Positions 7,537 through 15,701 of a stretch of DNA of 32,878 nt are shown piece after piece. The notes under the pieces are model-generated. The model did not search any database. It was not told the origin of the DNA and was given only the letters and a program-made list of their open reading frames with translations. The translations under genes and the position numbers were made by a program. The first letter of the stretch is position 1, and the number at the start of each line of letters is the position of its first letter. Source of the stretch: Pseudomonadota bacterium (lineage in GTDB: Bacteria > Pseudomonadota > Alphaproteobacteria > Caulobacterales > Caulobacteraceae); NCBI GenBank assembly GCA_021816155.1, contig JAKAZA010000028.1, forward strand, positions 1-32,878, given 5' to 3'.

Positions 7537-8418
7537 TCAGGGCCCCTCGACTGCGAGACCGTGGGCGCGAAGCAGCGCTGGCAGGCCCGCCGGCCCAAGC
7601 ATGTGGCCGACTCCGACCACGACCACCACAAGGCCTGGCCTCCTCATCCGCCGCTCAATCTTGCGCGCCCAGGCGCGATTTCGGTTGACGAGCAGGCGCT
7701 CGTAGAGCGTCGGCGAGACCTCCTGCAGCGGCGCGATCGCGTCCCGCTCCAGGCCGGCCACGTCGCCGGCCATCCATTCGGAGATCAGGCGACGGTAGGA
7801 CCCCGGATCGCTATCGATCTCGCCGACCGTCCACCGCAGGGACGCCAGCTGGTCGGCCAGGGGCGCGCCGGCCAGGAAACCGATCTGCTGCTCGGGGGTC
7901 TCGAGCGCACGCCGGCGCGTCGCCGCGGGAGTGATGGCCTGCACCTGCGTCTCCACGCCGTTGAAGGCGGTGGCGCCGTTGCGGCCGTCATCGACGATCG
8001 AGAGCGTCAAGTCGGCCATCCATGGCTGCATGCTCTCAATGATCTCGGGGGGATAGTGCAGCGACTGCGCCGCCGCCTGCAGCTGCGCCGCCGCGCCAGG
8101 CGACAGCATCTGCAGCAGGCTGCGGCCCTTGGGCAGCTCGCCGCGCATGGCCGACGTCGCAGCGGCCCGACGGTCGCTGTCGGTGGTGATCGGCAGCTCG
8201 AACCAGACCTCGTTGGCCTTGCCGAGCGCTTCGTCGAGCACTTTCGGCCGCCAATCCAGGCCGGGAGGCAGGAGATGGATCGAGCCGAACAGCACGAGGG
8301 TCGCATGCTTCGAGCGGGCGATCCACACCGGGGGTTTGGCGCAGGCGGGGGCGCCCACGAGGAGGGCGGCGATCGAGGCGAGCGCCAGAAGCGCTGCGGC
8401 GCGCCGGCGTCGCGTCAT
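7537..8418 (-). CDS. TraB/GumN family exported protein
   Basis: A 293-residue protein of the TraB/GumN family (putative metal-dependent hydrolases related to Tiki proteases). An N-terminal signal peptide with RRRR and a hydrophobic core ends in PACA at about residue 28. The first family motif is LFGSIHLLPPG (about residues 41-51) and the second is VVVGVGHMLGPAGLPALLRAHG near the C-terminus; the GSIH and GH histidines are the presumed metal ligands. The start at 8418 overlaps the mutM stop by 4 nt (ATGA), implying translational coupling. The frame stays open much further upstream, but that part is antisense-like Arg-rich sequence and would remove the signal peptide. The substrate is unknown. 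Confidence 0.85.
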   Translation of the reverse strand: MTRRRRAAALLALASIAALLVGAPACAKPPVWIARSKHATLVLFGSIHLLPPGLDWRPKVLDEALGKANEVWFELPITTDSDRRAAATSAMRGELPKGRSLLQMLSPGAAAQLQAAAQSLHYPPEIIESMQPWMADLTLSIVDDGRNGATAFNGVETQVQAITPAATRRRALETPEQQIGFLAGAPLADQLASLRWTVGEIDSDPGSYRRLISEWMAGDVAGLERDAIAPLQEVSPTLYERLLVNRNRAWARKIERRMRRPGLVVVVVGVGHMLGPAGLPALLRAHGLAVEGP

Positions 8419-9278
8419 GTCTGGCACTGGCCGCAAACGAACGTTGAGCGCCCGGACTGCACGAGGCGTGCGACGACGCCAGCGCAACCCGGCCGGACAC
8501 AGGGCTCGCCGTCCCGGCCGTAGACCCGGAAGCTGTGCTGGAAATACCCGAGCGTCCCCTCCGCGGTGGCGTAATCGCGCAACGTAGAGCCGCCAGCCTC
8601 GATCGCTTCGCGGAGCACGGCGCCGATGGACTCGGCGAGCGCGGAGAGCTTGCGGGCGCCAAGGCCGCCGGCGGCGCGCTCCGGATGGATCCGGGCGCGG
8701 AACAGCGCTTCGCAGACGTAGATGTTGCCGAGTCCCGCGACGACGCGCTGATCGAGCAGAAGCGCCTTCACCGGCGCGCGCCGTCCCGCGAAGGCCGCCT
8801 TGAGGTGGGCCGCGTCGAAATCCGCGCCGAGGGGCTCCGGGCCGAGCGGCTGGAACCAAGGGTGGTCCCCCAGAGCGTCCGACGCGATGAGGTCCATGTA
8901 GCCGAAGCGGCGCGGATCGTAGAAGGTCACGGTTGCGCCGGCGTCGGTCTCGAAGACGACGTGAGCGTGGCGCGGGTCCGGCGCCTGGGCCAGCGCGAAG
9001 CTTCCGGGGCGCCGTGCAGCGTTCGCCCCCGCCACCTCGAAGCGGCCGGTCATGCCGAGGTGAACGACCAGCGTCTCGCCCCTGTCGAGCGGCGCCAGCA
9101 GGTATTTGGCTCGCCGCTCCAGCCCTTCGATCCGCGCGCCCGTCAGGCGTTGCCGGAAGTCCGGCGGCAGGGGGAAACGCAGATCGGGCCGGCGCGCCTC
9201 GGCGCGGACGAGGCGCGCGCCGGCCAGCACGGGCGCCAGCCCGCGCCGGATCGTCTCCACCTCGGGAAGCTCGGGCAC
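8415..9278 (-). CDS. mutM: formamidopyrimidine-DNA glycosylase MutM (Fpg)
   Basis: A 287-residue base-excision repair glycosylase/AP lyase that removes 8-oxoguanine and FapyG. The mature N-terminus [13 protein letters not shown] supplies the catalytic N-terminal proline and Glu. The helix-two-turn-helix region includes [14 protein letters not shown]. The conserved lysine is in ERRAKYLL near residue 57. The C-terminal zinc finger has cysteines in [10 protein letters not shown] and TFVCGQCQ. The start codon is GTG at 9278; the family's fixed MPELPEVE start leaves no alternative. It is divergent from ubiE across 95 nt. Its stop overlaps the TraB/GumN start. Confidence 0.96.
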   Translation of the reverse strand: MPELPEVETIRRGLAPVLAGARLVRAEARRPDLRFPLPPDFRQRLTGARIEGLERRAKYLLAPLDRGETLVVHLGMTGRFEVAGANAARRPGSFALAQAPDPRHAHVVFETDAGATVTFYDPRRFGYMDLIASDALGDHPWFQPLGPEPLGADFDAAHLKAAFAGRRAPVKALLLDQRVVAGLGNIYVCEALFRARIHPERAAGGLGARKLSALAESIGAVLREAIEAGGSTLRDYATAEGTLGYFQHSFRVYGRDGEPCVRPGCAGVVARLVQSGRSTFVCGQCQT

Positions 9279-9373
9279 GCGTGCTATCCATAGTGCGCGC
9301 CGCGGCCCGACGAAAAGGGGTTCGACGCCGACACGATTGGCTCCCGGCGCCGATCGGGCCTAAAGGCGGGGCC

Positions 9374-10123
9374 ATGACCGCCACGTTCGGATACCGCGAC
9401 GTCGATCCCGCCGAGAAGCCCGGCCTTGTCCGAGGCGTCTTCGAGCGCGTCGCGCGGCGCTACGACGTGATGAACGACCTGATGAGCCTGGGCGCGCATC
9501 GGCTCTGGAAGGACGCGACCGCGGCCCGGCTCAATCCGCAGCCGGGGGAGCTGATCGTGGATTGCGCCGGCGGCACCGGAGATCTGGGGCGGCGCTTTGC
9601 AAGGCTCGCAAGGGCCGCGCGCGACCGCCGCGGAGGCGAGCCGGCCCGGATTCTGGTCGTTGACTACAACGCCGAGATGGTCTCGGCCGGCCGCGCCCGC
9701 GGCTGGGACGACGAGATCGTCTGGGCGGTTGGCGACGCGCAGGCCCTGCCGCTTCCGGACGCCTGCGCGGACGCCTACTCGATCGGCTTCGGGCTTCGCA
9801 ACGTAACGGACATTGAGCAGGCGCTCGCCGAGGCGAGGCGGGTGTTGAAGCCCGGCGGCCGGTTCCTGTGCCTGGAGTTCTCCCGGCTGGTCCCCGAGGC
9901 GCTGAGGCCGCTTTACGACGCCTATTCCTTCCGGCTGATCCCGCACATCGGCGCCCGGGTGGCGGGGGACGCGGACGCCTACCGCTACCTTGTCGAGAGC
10001 ATCCGCCGGTTTCCCGACCAGCGCACGCTCGCCCGGCTGATGGCGTCTGCGGGATTCGCGCGCGTGTCGTTCACCAATTTCGCCGGCGGCGTGGTGGCGC
10101 TGCACCAGGGCTGGGCGCTCTAG
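9374..10123 (+). CDS. ubiE: demethylmenaquinone/2-octaprenyl-methoxybenzoquinol methyltransferase UbiE
   Basis: A 249-residue class I SAM-dependent C-methyltransferase of ubiquinone biosynthesis. The SAM-binding motif I is [14 protein letters not shown] (about residues 57-70); the acidic end of strand 2 is [10 protein letters not shown]. The UbiE signature FGLRNVTD is near residue 140, followed by [16 protein letters not shown]. The C-terminus [12 protein letters not shown] is typical. The start at 9374 follows AAAGG; longer open frame upstream is the antisense of mutM. ubiB starts 6 nt after its stop, forming a ubiE-ubiB operon. No UbiJ gene lies between them, as expected in alphaproteobacteria. 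Confidence 0.96.
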   Translation: MTATFGYRDVDPAEKPGLVRGVFERVARRYDVMNDLMSLGAHRLWKDATAARLNPQPGELIVDCAGGTGDLGRRFARLARAARDRRGGEPARILVVDYNAEMVSAGRARGWDDEIVWAVGDAQALPLPDACADAYSIGFGLRNVTDIEQALAEARRVLKPGGRFLCLEFSRLVPEALRPLYDAYSFRLIPHIGARVAGDADAYRYLVESIRRFPDQRTLARLMASAGFARVSFTNFAGGVVALHQGWAL

Positions 10124-10129
10124 GCCGCC

Positions 10130-11698
10130 ATGCCCCGGCTCGGCTCGTACTGGCGACTGGCCGGGGCGGCGTGGGTGCTGATCCGGGCCGACGCGCTCCT
10201 GCCCAGGGAGCTCGACCCTCTGCTGCCTGGCGGCGCGCGGGCCCTCGCGGGCGGGCTGCGCCTGTTCCGCGGGCGACAGGGCCTGGTCGGGCGGCCGGGC
10301 GAGCGGCTGGCCAGCGCCTTCGAGCGCCTCGGCCCGGTCGGGATCAAGCTCGGCCAGTTCCTCTCGACGCGCGCCGACATCCTCGGCGCCGAGTTCGCCG
10401 ACGATCTGTCGCGCCTGAAGGACCGGCTGGCGCCGTTTCCGGCGGACGAGGCCAGGGCCGAGGTTCAGGCCGCGCTAGGGCGTCCGCTGTCGGCCGTATT
10501 TGCCACGTTCGAGGAGGCTTTGGCCGGCGCGTCGCTCGCACAGGCGCACCGCGCCACGCTGGCGAACGGGCGCCCCGTGGCGGTCAAGGTGCTCCGGCCC
10601 GGCATCGAGCGGCGGGTCGCGGCCGATGCCGACGCGCTGCGGGCCGCCGCACAGCTCGCCGAGGCGCTGGCGCCTCCGGCGCGTCGGCTCCAGCCGCGGG
10701 CGTTCGCAGAAACCGTGGTGCGGGCGCTGGAGCTGGAGCTGGACCTGCGCTTCGAAGCGGCGGGGGCGGACGAGCTGCGCGCGGTGATGGCCGCCGACGG
10801 ATTCATGCGCGCGCCGGGTGTCGTCTGGGAAGGCGTCGCCCGGCGCGTGCTGACGCTCGAATGGGCGACGGGCGCGCCGCTCTCCGGCCCGGCCGCGCTC
10901 GAGGCGCCGGGCCTCAACCGGCGCGCGCTGGCCGACAACATGATCCGCGGCTTTCTTGCCCAGGCGCTGGACCACGGCGTGTTCCACGCCGACCTGCACG
11001 AGGGGAACCTGTTCGTGCAGGCGCCGGCAAGGGTCACCGCGGTCGACTTCGGGATCGTGGGCCGCCTTGGCCCTGCCGAGCGCCGCTATCTCGCCGAGAT
11101 TCTTTGGGGCTTCATCCGCCGCGATTACGCGCGCGTGTCGCAAGTGCACTTCGAGGCCGGCTACGTGCCCGCGCATCACGACCCGGCCGCCTTCGCCCAG
11201 GCGTTGCGTGCAGTCGGAGAGCCTGTGATCGGCGCCCGCGCCAGCGACGTCTCGATGGGCCGGCTTCTCGCCCAGCTGTTCGAGGTCACCGCGCTCTTCG
11301 ACATGCGTCTCAGGCCCGAGTTGGTGCTGCTTCAGAAGACCATGGTCACCGTCGAGGGGGTGGCGCGGCGCATCGACCCCGACCACGACATCTGGGCGGC
11401 CGCCGAACCGGTCGTCGCCCGATGGATCGCGCGTGAGCTCTCGCCGGGCGCAAGGCTGCGCGATCTCGTCCGCGACGGGCGGGCGGCGCTTTCGGCTCTG
11501 GCGAGGACGGCGGAGCCGCGGCAGCCGTCGGAGCTCGACGCCAGCGGGGCGGCGGCGGAGGCGATCGAGGCCCGCGCGCCCGTCGCGGGCCAGTCTCGTG
11601 CGCCCTGGCGCGCCGCGATCTGGTTCGTCGCCGGCGCCGCAGTCACCGCAATCGCATTCCGCCTTGGGCTGCTGCTCGGGTTCATCGGGGCGCGCTGA
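10130..11698 (+). CDS. ubiB: ubiquinone biosynthesis atypical kinase/ATPase UbiB
   Basis: A 522-residue ADCK/UbiB-family protein that supports ubiquinone assembly at the membrane. The family-specific KxGQ motif is in GIKLGQFLSTRAD (about residues 71-83). The Ala-rich nucleotide loop reads LAGASLAQAH, the ATP-binding lysine is in VAVKVLRPGIE, the catalytic loop is FHADLHEGNLFV and the metal-binding DFG is in AVDFGIVGRLG. The C-terminus has a hydrophobic anchor (WFVAGAAVTAIAFRLGLLLG). Length and motif order are normal. It is 6 nt downstream of ubiE and probably translated from the same mRNA. The 43-nt gap after it separates it from the convergent His-rich gene. Confidence 0.95.
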   Translation: MPRLGSYWRLAGAAWVLIRADALLPRELDPLLPGGARALAGGLRLFRGRQGLVGRPGERLASAFERLGPVGIKLGQFLSTRADILGAEFADDLSRLKDRLAPFPADEARAEVQAALGRPLSAVFATFEEALAGASLAQAHRATLANGRPVAVKVLRPGIERRVAADADALRAAAQLAEALAPPARRLQPRAFAETVVRALELELDLRFEAAGADELRAVMAADGFMRAPGVVWEGVARRVLTLEWATGAPLSGPAALEAPGLNRRALADNMIRGFLAQALDHGVFHADLHEGNLFVQAPARVTAVDFGIVGRLGPAERRYLAEILWGFIRRDYARVSQVHFEAGYVPAHHDPAAFAQALRAVGEPVIGARASDVSMGRLLAQLFEVTALFDMRLRPELVLLQKTMVTVEGVARRIDPDHDIWAAAEPVVARWIARELSPGARLRDLVRDGRAALSALARTAEPRQPSELDASGAAAEAIEARAPVAGQSRAPWRAAIWFVAGAAVTAIAFRLGLLLGFIGAR

Positions 11699-11741
11699 GG
11701 CGGGTCGCCGTCAGAGATGAAAGGACCGCCGAGGACGCGCC

Positions 11742-12170
11742 TCACCAGCCCCAGTGGTGATGGTGGTGATGGTGGTGGTGGCCATACACGCGCGGCGTCC
11801 AGGCCCACCCGTTCCAGTAGTAGCCCTGGGCCCGGTACCAACGCCACGGGTGGTGGTGGTGATGATAGTGCGGGATCATCGCCCAGCCCCCACCGTTCCA
11901 GTAGTAGCCGTTGTCGCGGTACCACTGCCATGAATGGTGATGGTGGTGATGGTGATAGCCACCGTACTGCGCCAGCTGGAGCCGGGGGGCCTGTTCATGA
12001 AGGGCGTCGTCGGCCGCCAGGCGGACGCCCGCGTCAGGAACCGGCTCGAGCAGATCGGCGTAGCTGAGCGCAGGCGGAATCGGGTCCGCCGCGGCGAGGC
12101 GGGGAGCGGTGACGCCGACCAGCAAGGCCGTGGCGGCGACCCCGCTCAACAAGGCCGTCTTGGGATGCAT
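11742..12170 (-). CDS. secreted histidine-rich tandem-repeat protein
   Basis: A 142-residue protein. A Sec signal peptide (MHPKTALLSGVAATALLVGV..., cut near LAAADP) precedes an unremarkable linker of about 45 residues. The C-terminal half is extreme in composition: three His runs of 7, 5 and 9 residues alternate with two copies of a Trp/Tyr-rich unit (WYRDNGYYWNG and WYRAQGYYWNG). The unit plus following His run repeats with a period of 28 residues. The ATG at 12170 is preceded by AGGAGG with 10-nt spacing; the frame upstream is open but would mask the signal peptide. Binding of Zn, Ni or Cu in the periplasm or cell surface is a reasonable inference from the His runs. I do not recognise a named family, and no metal transporter is adjacent. 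Confidence 0.8.
   Translation of the reverse strand: MHPKTALLSGVAATALLVGVTAPRLAAADPIPPALSYADLLEPVPDAGVRLAADDALHEQAPRLQLAQYGGYHHHHHHHSWQWYRDNGYYWNGGGWAMIPHYHHHHHPWRWYRAQGYYWNGWAWTPRVYGHHHHHHHHHWGW
11763..11930 (-). repeat. two tandem 84-bp coding repeats
   Basis: Two units, 11847-11930 and 11763-11846, encode the 28-residue repeats of the His-rich protein. A 17-bp identical block (CCGTTCCAGTAGTAGCC) occurs at 11809-11825 and 11893-11909, and CGGTACCA occurs at 11833-11840 and 11917-11924, both with exact 84-bp spacing. This indicates an internal duplication. Confidence 0.85.
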
Positions 12171-12318
12171 TGTACTCAGTCCTCCTAAAGCGCCAGCGTT
12201 CGTGGCGGGTCTCGCTCCCCTTCCCAAGGCGTCACCCTAGCGAGGCTCGCTGTTCGCCCCGTGAAACTCCAGTTCACCGGGCGTTCATCCGCACACACGC
12301 CCCGGCGACGCTTGGTGC

Positions 12319-13056
12319 TCAATCCTCCGATTCGGTCCGCCTGGCTCGCGCCCGCGCGGCCCGGGCGAGGTTTCGATAGGTTCCATCGAAAATGGTGTGC
12401 GTGTCCGACGTCCAGCGCGTCCCAGTCGCGAGCTTGTCGCGGCTCGCCGCGAGACGGCGGCTGCGCATCTCACGCTGCGCGGCGCTTTCGAGATCCATTG
12501 GCTCGAGCGTCAGGTCGGGCTCGGCGGGCAGGATCGTGAAGGCGATGAAGGGCTCGTCCTTGCGGAAGACGTGGGTCACGCCCGGCGGCGGCGCGCGGAA
12601 AATGCAGAAGAAGATCATCGGCCACCATTCGGTGCGGAGCAGCGCGGGAACCGCGAGCGGCGTCGAATAGGTCGGATCGGTGAAATACCGCGGGTGCGGC
12701 TCGGTGCGCACCGCAAAGCCCGGCGGGACTTCGAGGTCGAGCGACAGCTGATAGGAGTAGTAGTCGTCGCCGAAGGTCCGGAATGGCGGCCATACCTCCA
12801 TGCCTTCCGGTGCGGGGCCCCAGTCGGCGTCCAGGCGGACCCGGCCGCCTCGTGTCGAGACCCGCAGCTCGGTGTCGTACGGGTAGACCAGCTCCAGGCT
12901 GTAGCGCGCGCTCTCGGAAAACGGGATGCAGTGCCACGGCTGCTCGTGCCGGCCGTCAGCGCGCGGCTCCTTGCTTCCCGCCCAGCCGGGGACCGTGACC
13001 CGGATCGGCCGCGGCGCGGGCCTGGCGCCGAATTGACGGAATCTGACGACGGGCAT
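12319..13056 (-). CDS. uncharacterised cytoplasmic protein, DUF6065-like (tentative)
   Basis: A 245-residue protein with no signal peptide or membrane helix. The pattern resembles DUF6065: PWHCIPFSESARYSLELVYPYD, a long beta-rich middle (GFAVRTEPHPRYF), then LLRTEWWPMIFFCIFRAPPPG and FRKDEPFIAFTILP. The C-terminal about 65 residues are charged and likely helical, ending Arg-rich. The start at 13056 has GAGGAG 5 nt upstream. It lies between the His-rich gene and the lipoprotein gene on the same strand, with gaps of 148 and 215 nt, so these need not be one operon. The family name is from memory and the function unknown. Confidence 0.6.
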   Translation of the reverse strand: MPVVRFRQFGARPAPRPIRVTVPGWAGSKEPRADGRHEQPWHCIPFSESARYSLELVYPYDTELRVSTRGGRVRLDADWGPAPEGMEVWPPFRTFGDDYYSYQLSLDLEVPPGFAVRTEPHPRYFTDPTYSTPLAVPALLRTEWWPMIFFCIFRAPPPGVTHVFRKDEPFIAFTILPAEPDLTLEPMDLESAAQREMRSRRLAASRDKLATGTRWTSDTHTIFDGTYRNLARAARARARRTESED

Positions 13057-13271
13057 CGCATCTCCTCGCGTGGGAAGTCGCCTTGCGCGCTGATGCAGCT
13101 GGCCTGATGAGCCTGAGATGAACGAGCCGGATCGCGGCGGAAGGTCGAGCCCACGCGCCCGCGCCGGCCACGCACGGCTCGGCGAAGCGCGAGCCGAACG
13201 TCATCCCGAAAGCGGGCGAAATCAAGGACCAGGACGCAGCTCGCACTCCCCTCCCCGCAAGCCGCGCCGCG

Positions 13272-13793
13272 TCACCCCTGCGAGGTGTTCCCGTGGTCGC
13301 CGGCGTTCACCCGGGCGACCTGGTCACGCCAGTAGGCGGCGCCGTCGCGCGGCTTGAACAGGGTGCGCGGCACGCCGGCGCTGGTGGCGACCGCGAAGGT
13401 GTTCGTCTTCGCATCGTACATCAGGCTGTCGCCGTTGGGCCGTTCGAGGCGCTGGACGCCGGCTGGCGGCGAGGACACGAACGAGTGGGCCAGCCGCACG
13501 TACTCGGCCTCGGTCGTCGCGTTGAACTCCTTGCCATGCCGCCCGAACTGGTAGTCGGCGTTCTCCTGCGCCGTATGGCGACGGTTGGCCGCCCAGATCG
13601 GCTTTCCGTCGGCGGCCAGCGGCGCCGGCTGGTCGCGCGGGTCGACCGGCGCCGCGGAAGCCTGAGCGCCGGGCGTCGCGGACGAGGCCATCGCCGGAGG
13701 CCCTTTGCTAACCGTCGCGCGCGGGCCGGCGTCGCAAGCGGCCAGCGCCAGAGCGAGCGTCGCACCCGCCCCTATCAGGAAGACAACCCTCAT
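13272..13793 (-). CDS. lipoprotein with possible BECR-type (barnase/EndoU-like) C-terminal domain
   Basis: A 173-residue lipoprotein: the lipobox LAAC puts the lipidated cysteine at residue 20. A low-complexity Ala/Pro/Ser linker follows (about 21-75). The C-terminal about 95 residues contain FGRHGKEFNATTEAEYVRLA, then GDSLMYDAKTNTFAVAT and PRTLFKPRDGAAYWRDQ. This H..KH..EF / Y...A..F / YD..TN.F.V / RT.FKP pattern is like the BECR-fold nuclease domains seen at the ends of polymorphic toxins. No neighbouring gene looks like an immunity protein. The domain could be a degenerate, non-toxic relative. The start at 13793 places the signal peptide at the N-terminus and has GGGTGA upstream. Confidence 0.65.
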   Translation of the reverse strand: MRVVFLIGAGATLALALAACDAGPRATVSKGPPAMASSATPGAQASAAPVDPRDQPAPLAADGKPIWAANRRHTAQENADYQFGRHGKEFNATTEAEYVRLAHSFVSSPPAGVQRLERPNGDSLMYDAKTNTFAVATSAGVPRTLFKPRDGAAYWRDQVARVNAGDHGNTSQG

Positions 13794-13905
13794 TTCATCA
13801 CCCCGTCCATGCCGCTTCCCCGAGCGGTTCCGGAACAAAGAAAGAACAACTTGCAACCCTTGTCCAGTGGAATATGAGGCTGCGCCTTTCTTCGGAGCGG
13901 ACTCC

Positions 13906-15099
13906 TTGACCGAGCGGCGTGTGCTCCTGATCGTCGGCGGCGGCGTCGCGGCCTACAAGGCGCTCGAGCTGACGCGACTGTTCCGCAAGGCGGGGGTCGG
14001 CGTGCGGCCGATTCTCACCGACGCGGGCGCGCGCTTCGTGACCCCGCTGTCGCTCTCGGCGCTGGCCGAGGACAAGGTCCACCAGGATCTGTTCGGCCTG
14101 ACCGACGAGGCGCACATGGGCCACATCGAGCTTTCGCGCTCGGCGGACCTCGTGGTGGTGGCGCCCGCCACGGCGGACCTGATGGCCAAGGCCGCGAACG
14201 GCCTCGCCGGCGACCTCGCCTCGACCACCTTGCTGGCCACCGACAAGCCGGTGCTGATGGCCCCGGCGATGAATGTGCGCATGTGGCTACATCCGGCCAC
14301 CCGGCGGAACGCGGCGCGGCTCGAGGCAGACGGGGTGGCGATGATCGGGCCGGATGAGGGCGCCATGGCCTGCGGCGAGTTCGGTCCCGGCCGCATGGCC
14401 GAGCCGGACGCGATCTTCGCCGCCGCAATGGCGATGCTGGCGCCCCGGCCGCGGCCGCTGGCCGGCAAGCACGTGCTGGTGACGGCCGGCCCCACGGCCG
14501 AGCCGATCGATCCGGTGCGGATGATCACCAATCGATCCAGCGGCAAGCAGGGCTACGCCATCGCCGAGGCCGCCGCGGCGCTGGGCGCGCGCGTGACGCT
14601 GGTCACCGGCCCGACCGCGTTGCGGACGCCGCCCGGCGTGAGCCGCGTCGACGTGGAGACCGCGCTGCAGATGCTGACGGCCTGCCGGGAGGCGCTCCCG
14701 GTCGACGCGGCGGTGTGCGTCGCCGCTGTTGCCGACTGGCGGCCCGAGGAAGCGTTCGAGACCAAGCTCAAGAAGACCGGCGAGGGGCCGCCGACGCTGC
14801 GGCTGGTGGAGAATCCCGACATCCTGGCCACCCTGGCCGCCAACAGCCCGCTGCGGCCGAAGCTGGTGGTCGGTTTCGCGGCCGAAACCAACGACCTCGA
14901 GGCCAACGCTCGCGCCAAGCTCGCCAAGAAGGGCTGCGACTGGGTTGTGGCCAACGACGTCAGCGCCGAGGGGATCATGGGCGGCGACGAGAACGAGGTA
15001 GTGCTCGTCTATCCGCAAGGGACGGACCGCTGGCCGCGCGTCTCCAAGGCCGAGGTCGCCCGGCGCCTCGCCGCCCGGATCGCGGAGGATCTGGCGTGA
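13906..15099 (+). CDS. coaBC: bifunctional phosphopantothenoylcysteine decarboxylase / phosphopantothenate-cysteine ligase
   Basis: A 397-residue bifunctional coenzyme A enzyme. The CoaC (flavin decarboxylase) half begins [18 protein letters not shown], has the active-site His in [14 protein letters not shown], the PAMNVRMW motif and the cysteine loop [13 protein letters not shown]. The CoaB (ligase) half begins [20 protein letters not shown], with [11 protein letters not shown], the KLKK lysines and the VANDVS segment. There is no in-frame ATG near the N-terminus. The best start is TTG at 13906, giving [10 protein letters not shown], with GGAG 9 nt upstream; a GTG at 13867 would add 13 residues without a ribosome-binding site. 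dut overlaps its stop by 4 nt (GTGA). Confidence 0.93.
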   Translation: MTERRVLLIVGGGVAAYKALELTRLFRKAGVGVRPILTDAGARFVTPLSLSALAEDKVHQDLFGLTDEAHMGHIELSRSADLVVVAPATADLMAKAANGLAGDLASTTLLATDKPVLMAPAMNVRMWLHPATRRNAARLEADGVAMIGPDEGAMACGEFGPGRMAEPDAIFAAAMAMLAPRPRPLAGKHVLVTAGPTAEPIDPVRMITNRSSGKQGYAIAEAAAALGARVTLVTGPTALRTPPGVSRVDVETALQMLTACREALPVDAAVCVAAVADWRPEEAFETKLKKTGEGPPTLRLVENPDILATLAANSPLRPKLVVGFAAETNDLEANARAKLAKKGCDWVVANDVSAEGIMGGDENEVVLVYPQGTDRWPRVSKAEVARRLAARIAEDLA

Positions 15100-15554
15100 G
15101 CGGGAGCCCCGTCGTCGCGGTGAAGCGGCTGACGCATGGCGGGGACCTGCCGCTGCCCGCCTACGAGACCGCCCACGCCGCCGGCATGGACCTGCGCGCC
15201 GCGGTCCCGGACGACGCGCCGCTGACCCTGCGCCCTGGCGACCGCCACGCCGTGCCCACCGGCCTCGCGATGGCGATCCCGCCCGGCTTCGAGGGCCAGG
15301 TGCGGCCGCGGTCGGGCCTCGCGCTGCGCCATGGCGTCACCTGCCTCAACGCGCCTGGCACGGTCGACGCCGACTACCGCGGCGAGGTGATGGTGATCCT
15401 GATCAACCTCGGCCCGGAGGACTTCGTCGTCCGCCGCGGGGAGCGCATCGCCCAGCTCCTGATCGCGCCGGTGTCGCACGCGACATGGCGCGAGGTGGCC
15501 GAGTTGGACGACACCACGCGCGGCGCTGGCGGGTTCGGGTCGACCGGACGGTAG
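15096..15554 (+). CDS. dut: deoxyuridine 5'-triphosphate nucleotidohydrolase (dUTPase)
   Basis: A 152-residue trimeric dUTPase converting dUTP to dUMP. All five motifs are visible: [39 protein letters not shown] with the catalytic Asp, [12 protein letters not shown], and the C-terminal [11 protein letters not shown] that closes over the nucleotide. The start is GTG at 15096, overlapping the coaBC stop (GTGA). The coaBC-dut pair is conserved in many proteobacteria and co-translation is likely. The frame upstream is open but lies inside coaBC. Confidence 0.96.
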   Translation: MSGSPVVAVKRLTHGGDLPLPAYETAHAAGMDLRAAVPDDAPLTLRPGDRHAVPTGLAMAIPPGFEGQVRPRSGLALRHGVTCLNAPGTVDADYRGEVMVILINLGPEDFVVRRGERIAQLLIAPVSHATWREVAELDDTTRGAGGFGSTGR

Positions 15555-15701
15555 CGGCCGACACGCTCCGTCAGCTCCGCTCGCCGGGCCCGGCCGCCGG
15601 CGTCGCCCCGGAGACGCCTGCCGCGGTTCGAGCGGGCCTGCGCAGAGGGCCGCGACTCGCGGCGGTTGGCGCCGGGCGGCATCTCCGCCTAGGCTGACGC
15701 C

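Noticed and set aside
11742-12000. CAC/GTG repeats as a CRISPR or microsatellite
   Set aside because: The repeats are codon runs for histidine inside a clean coding frame with a signal peptide and strong ribosome-binding site.
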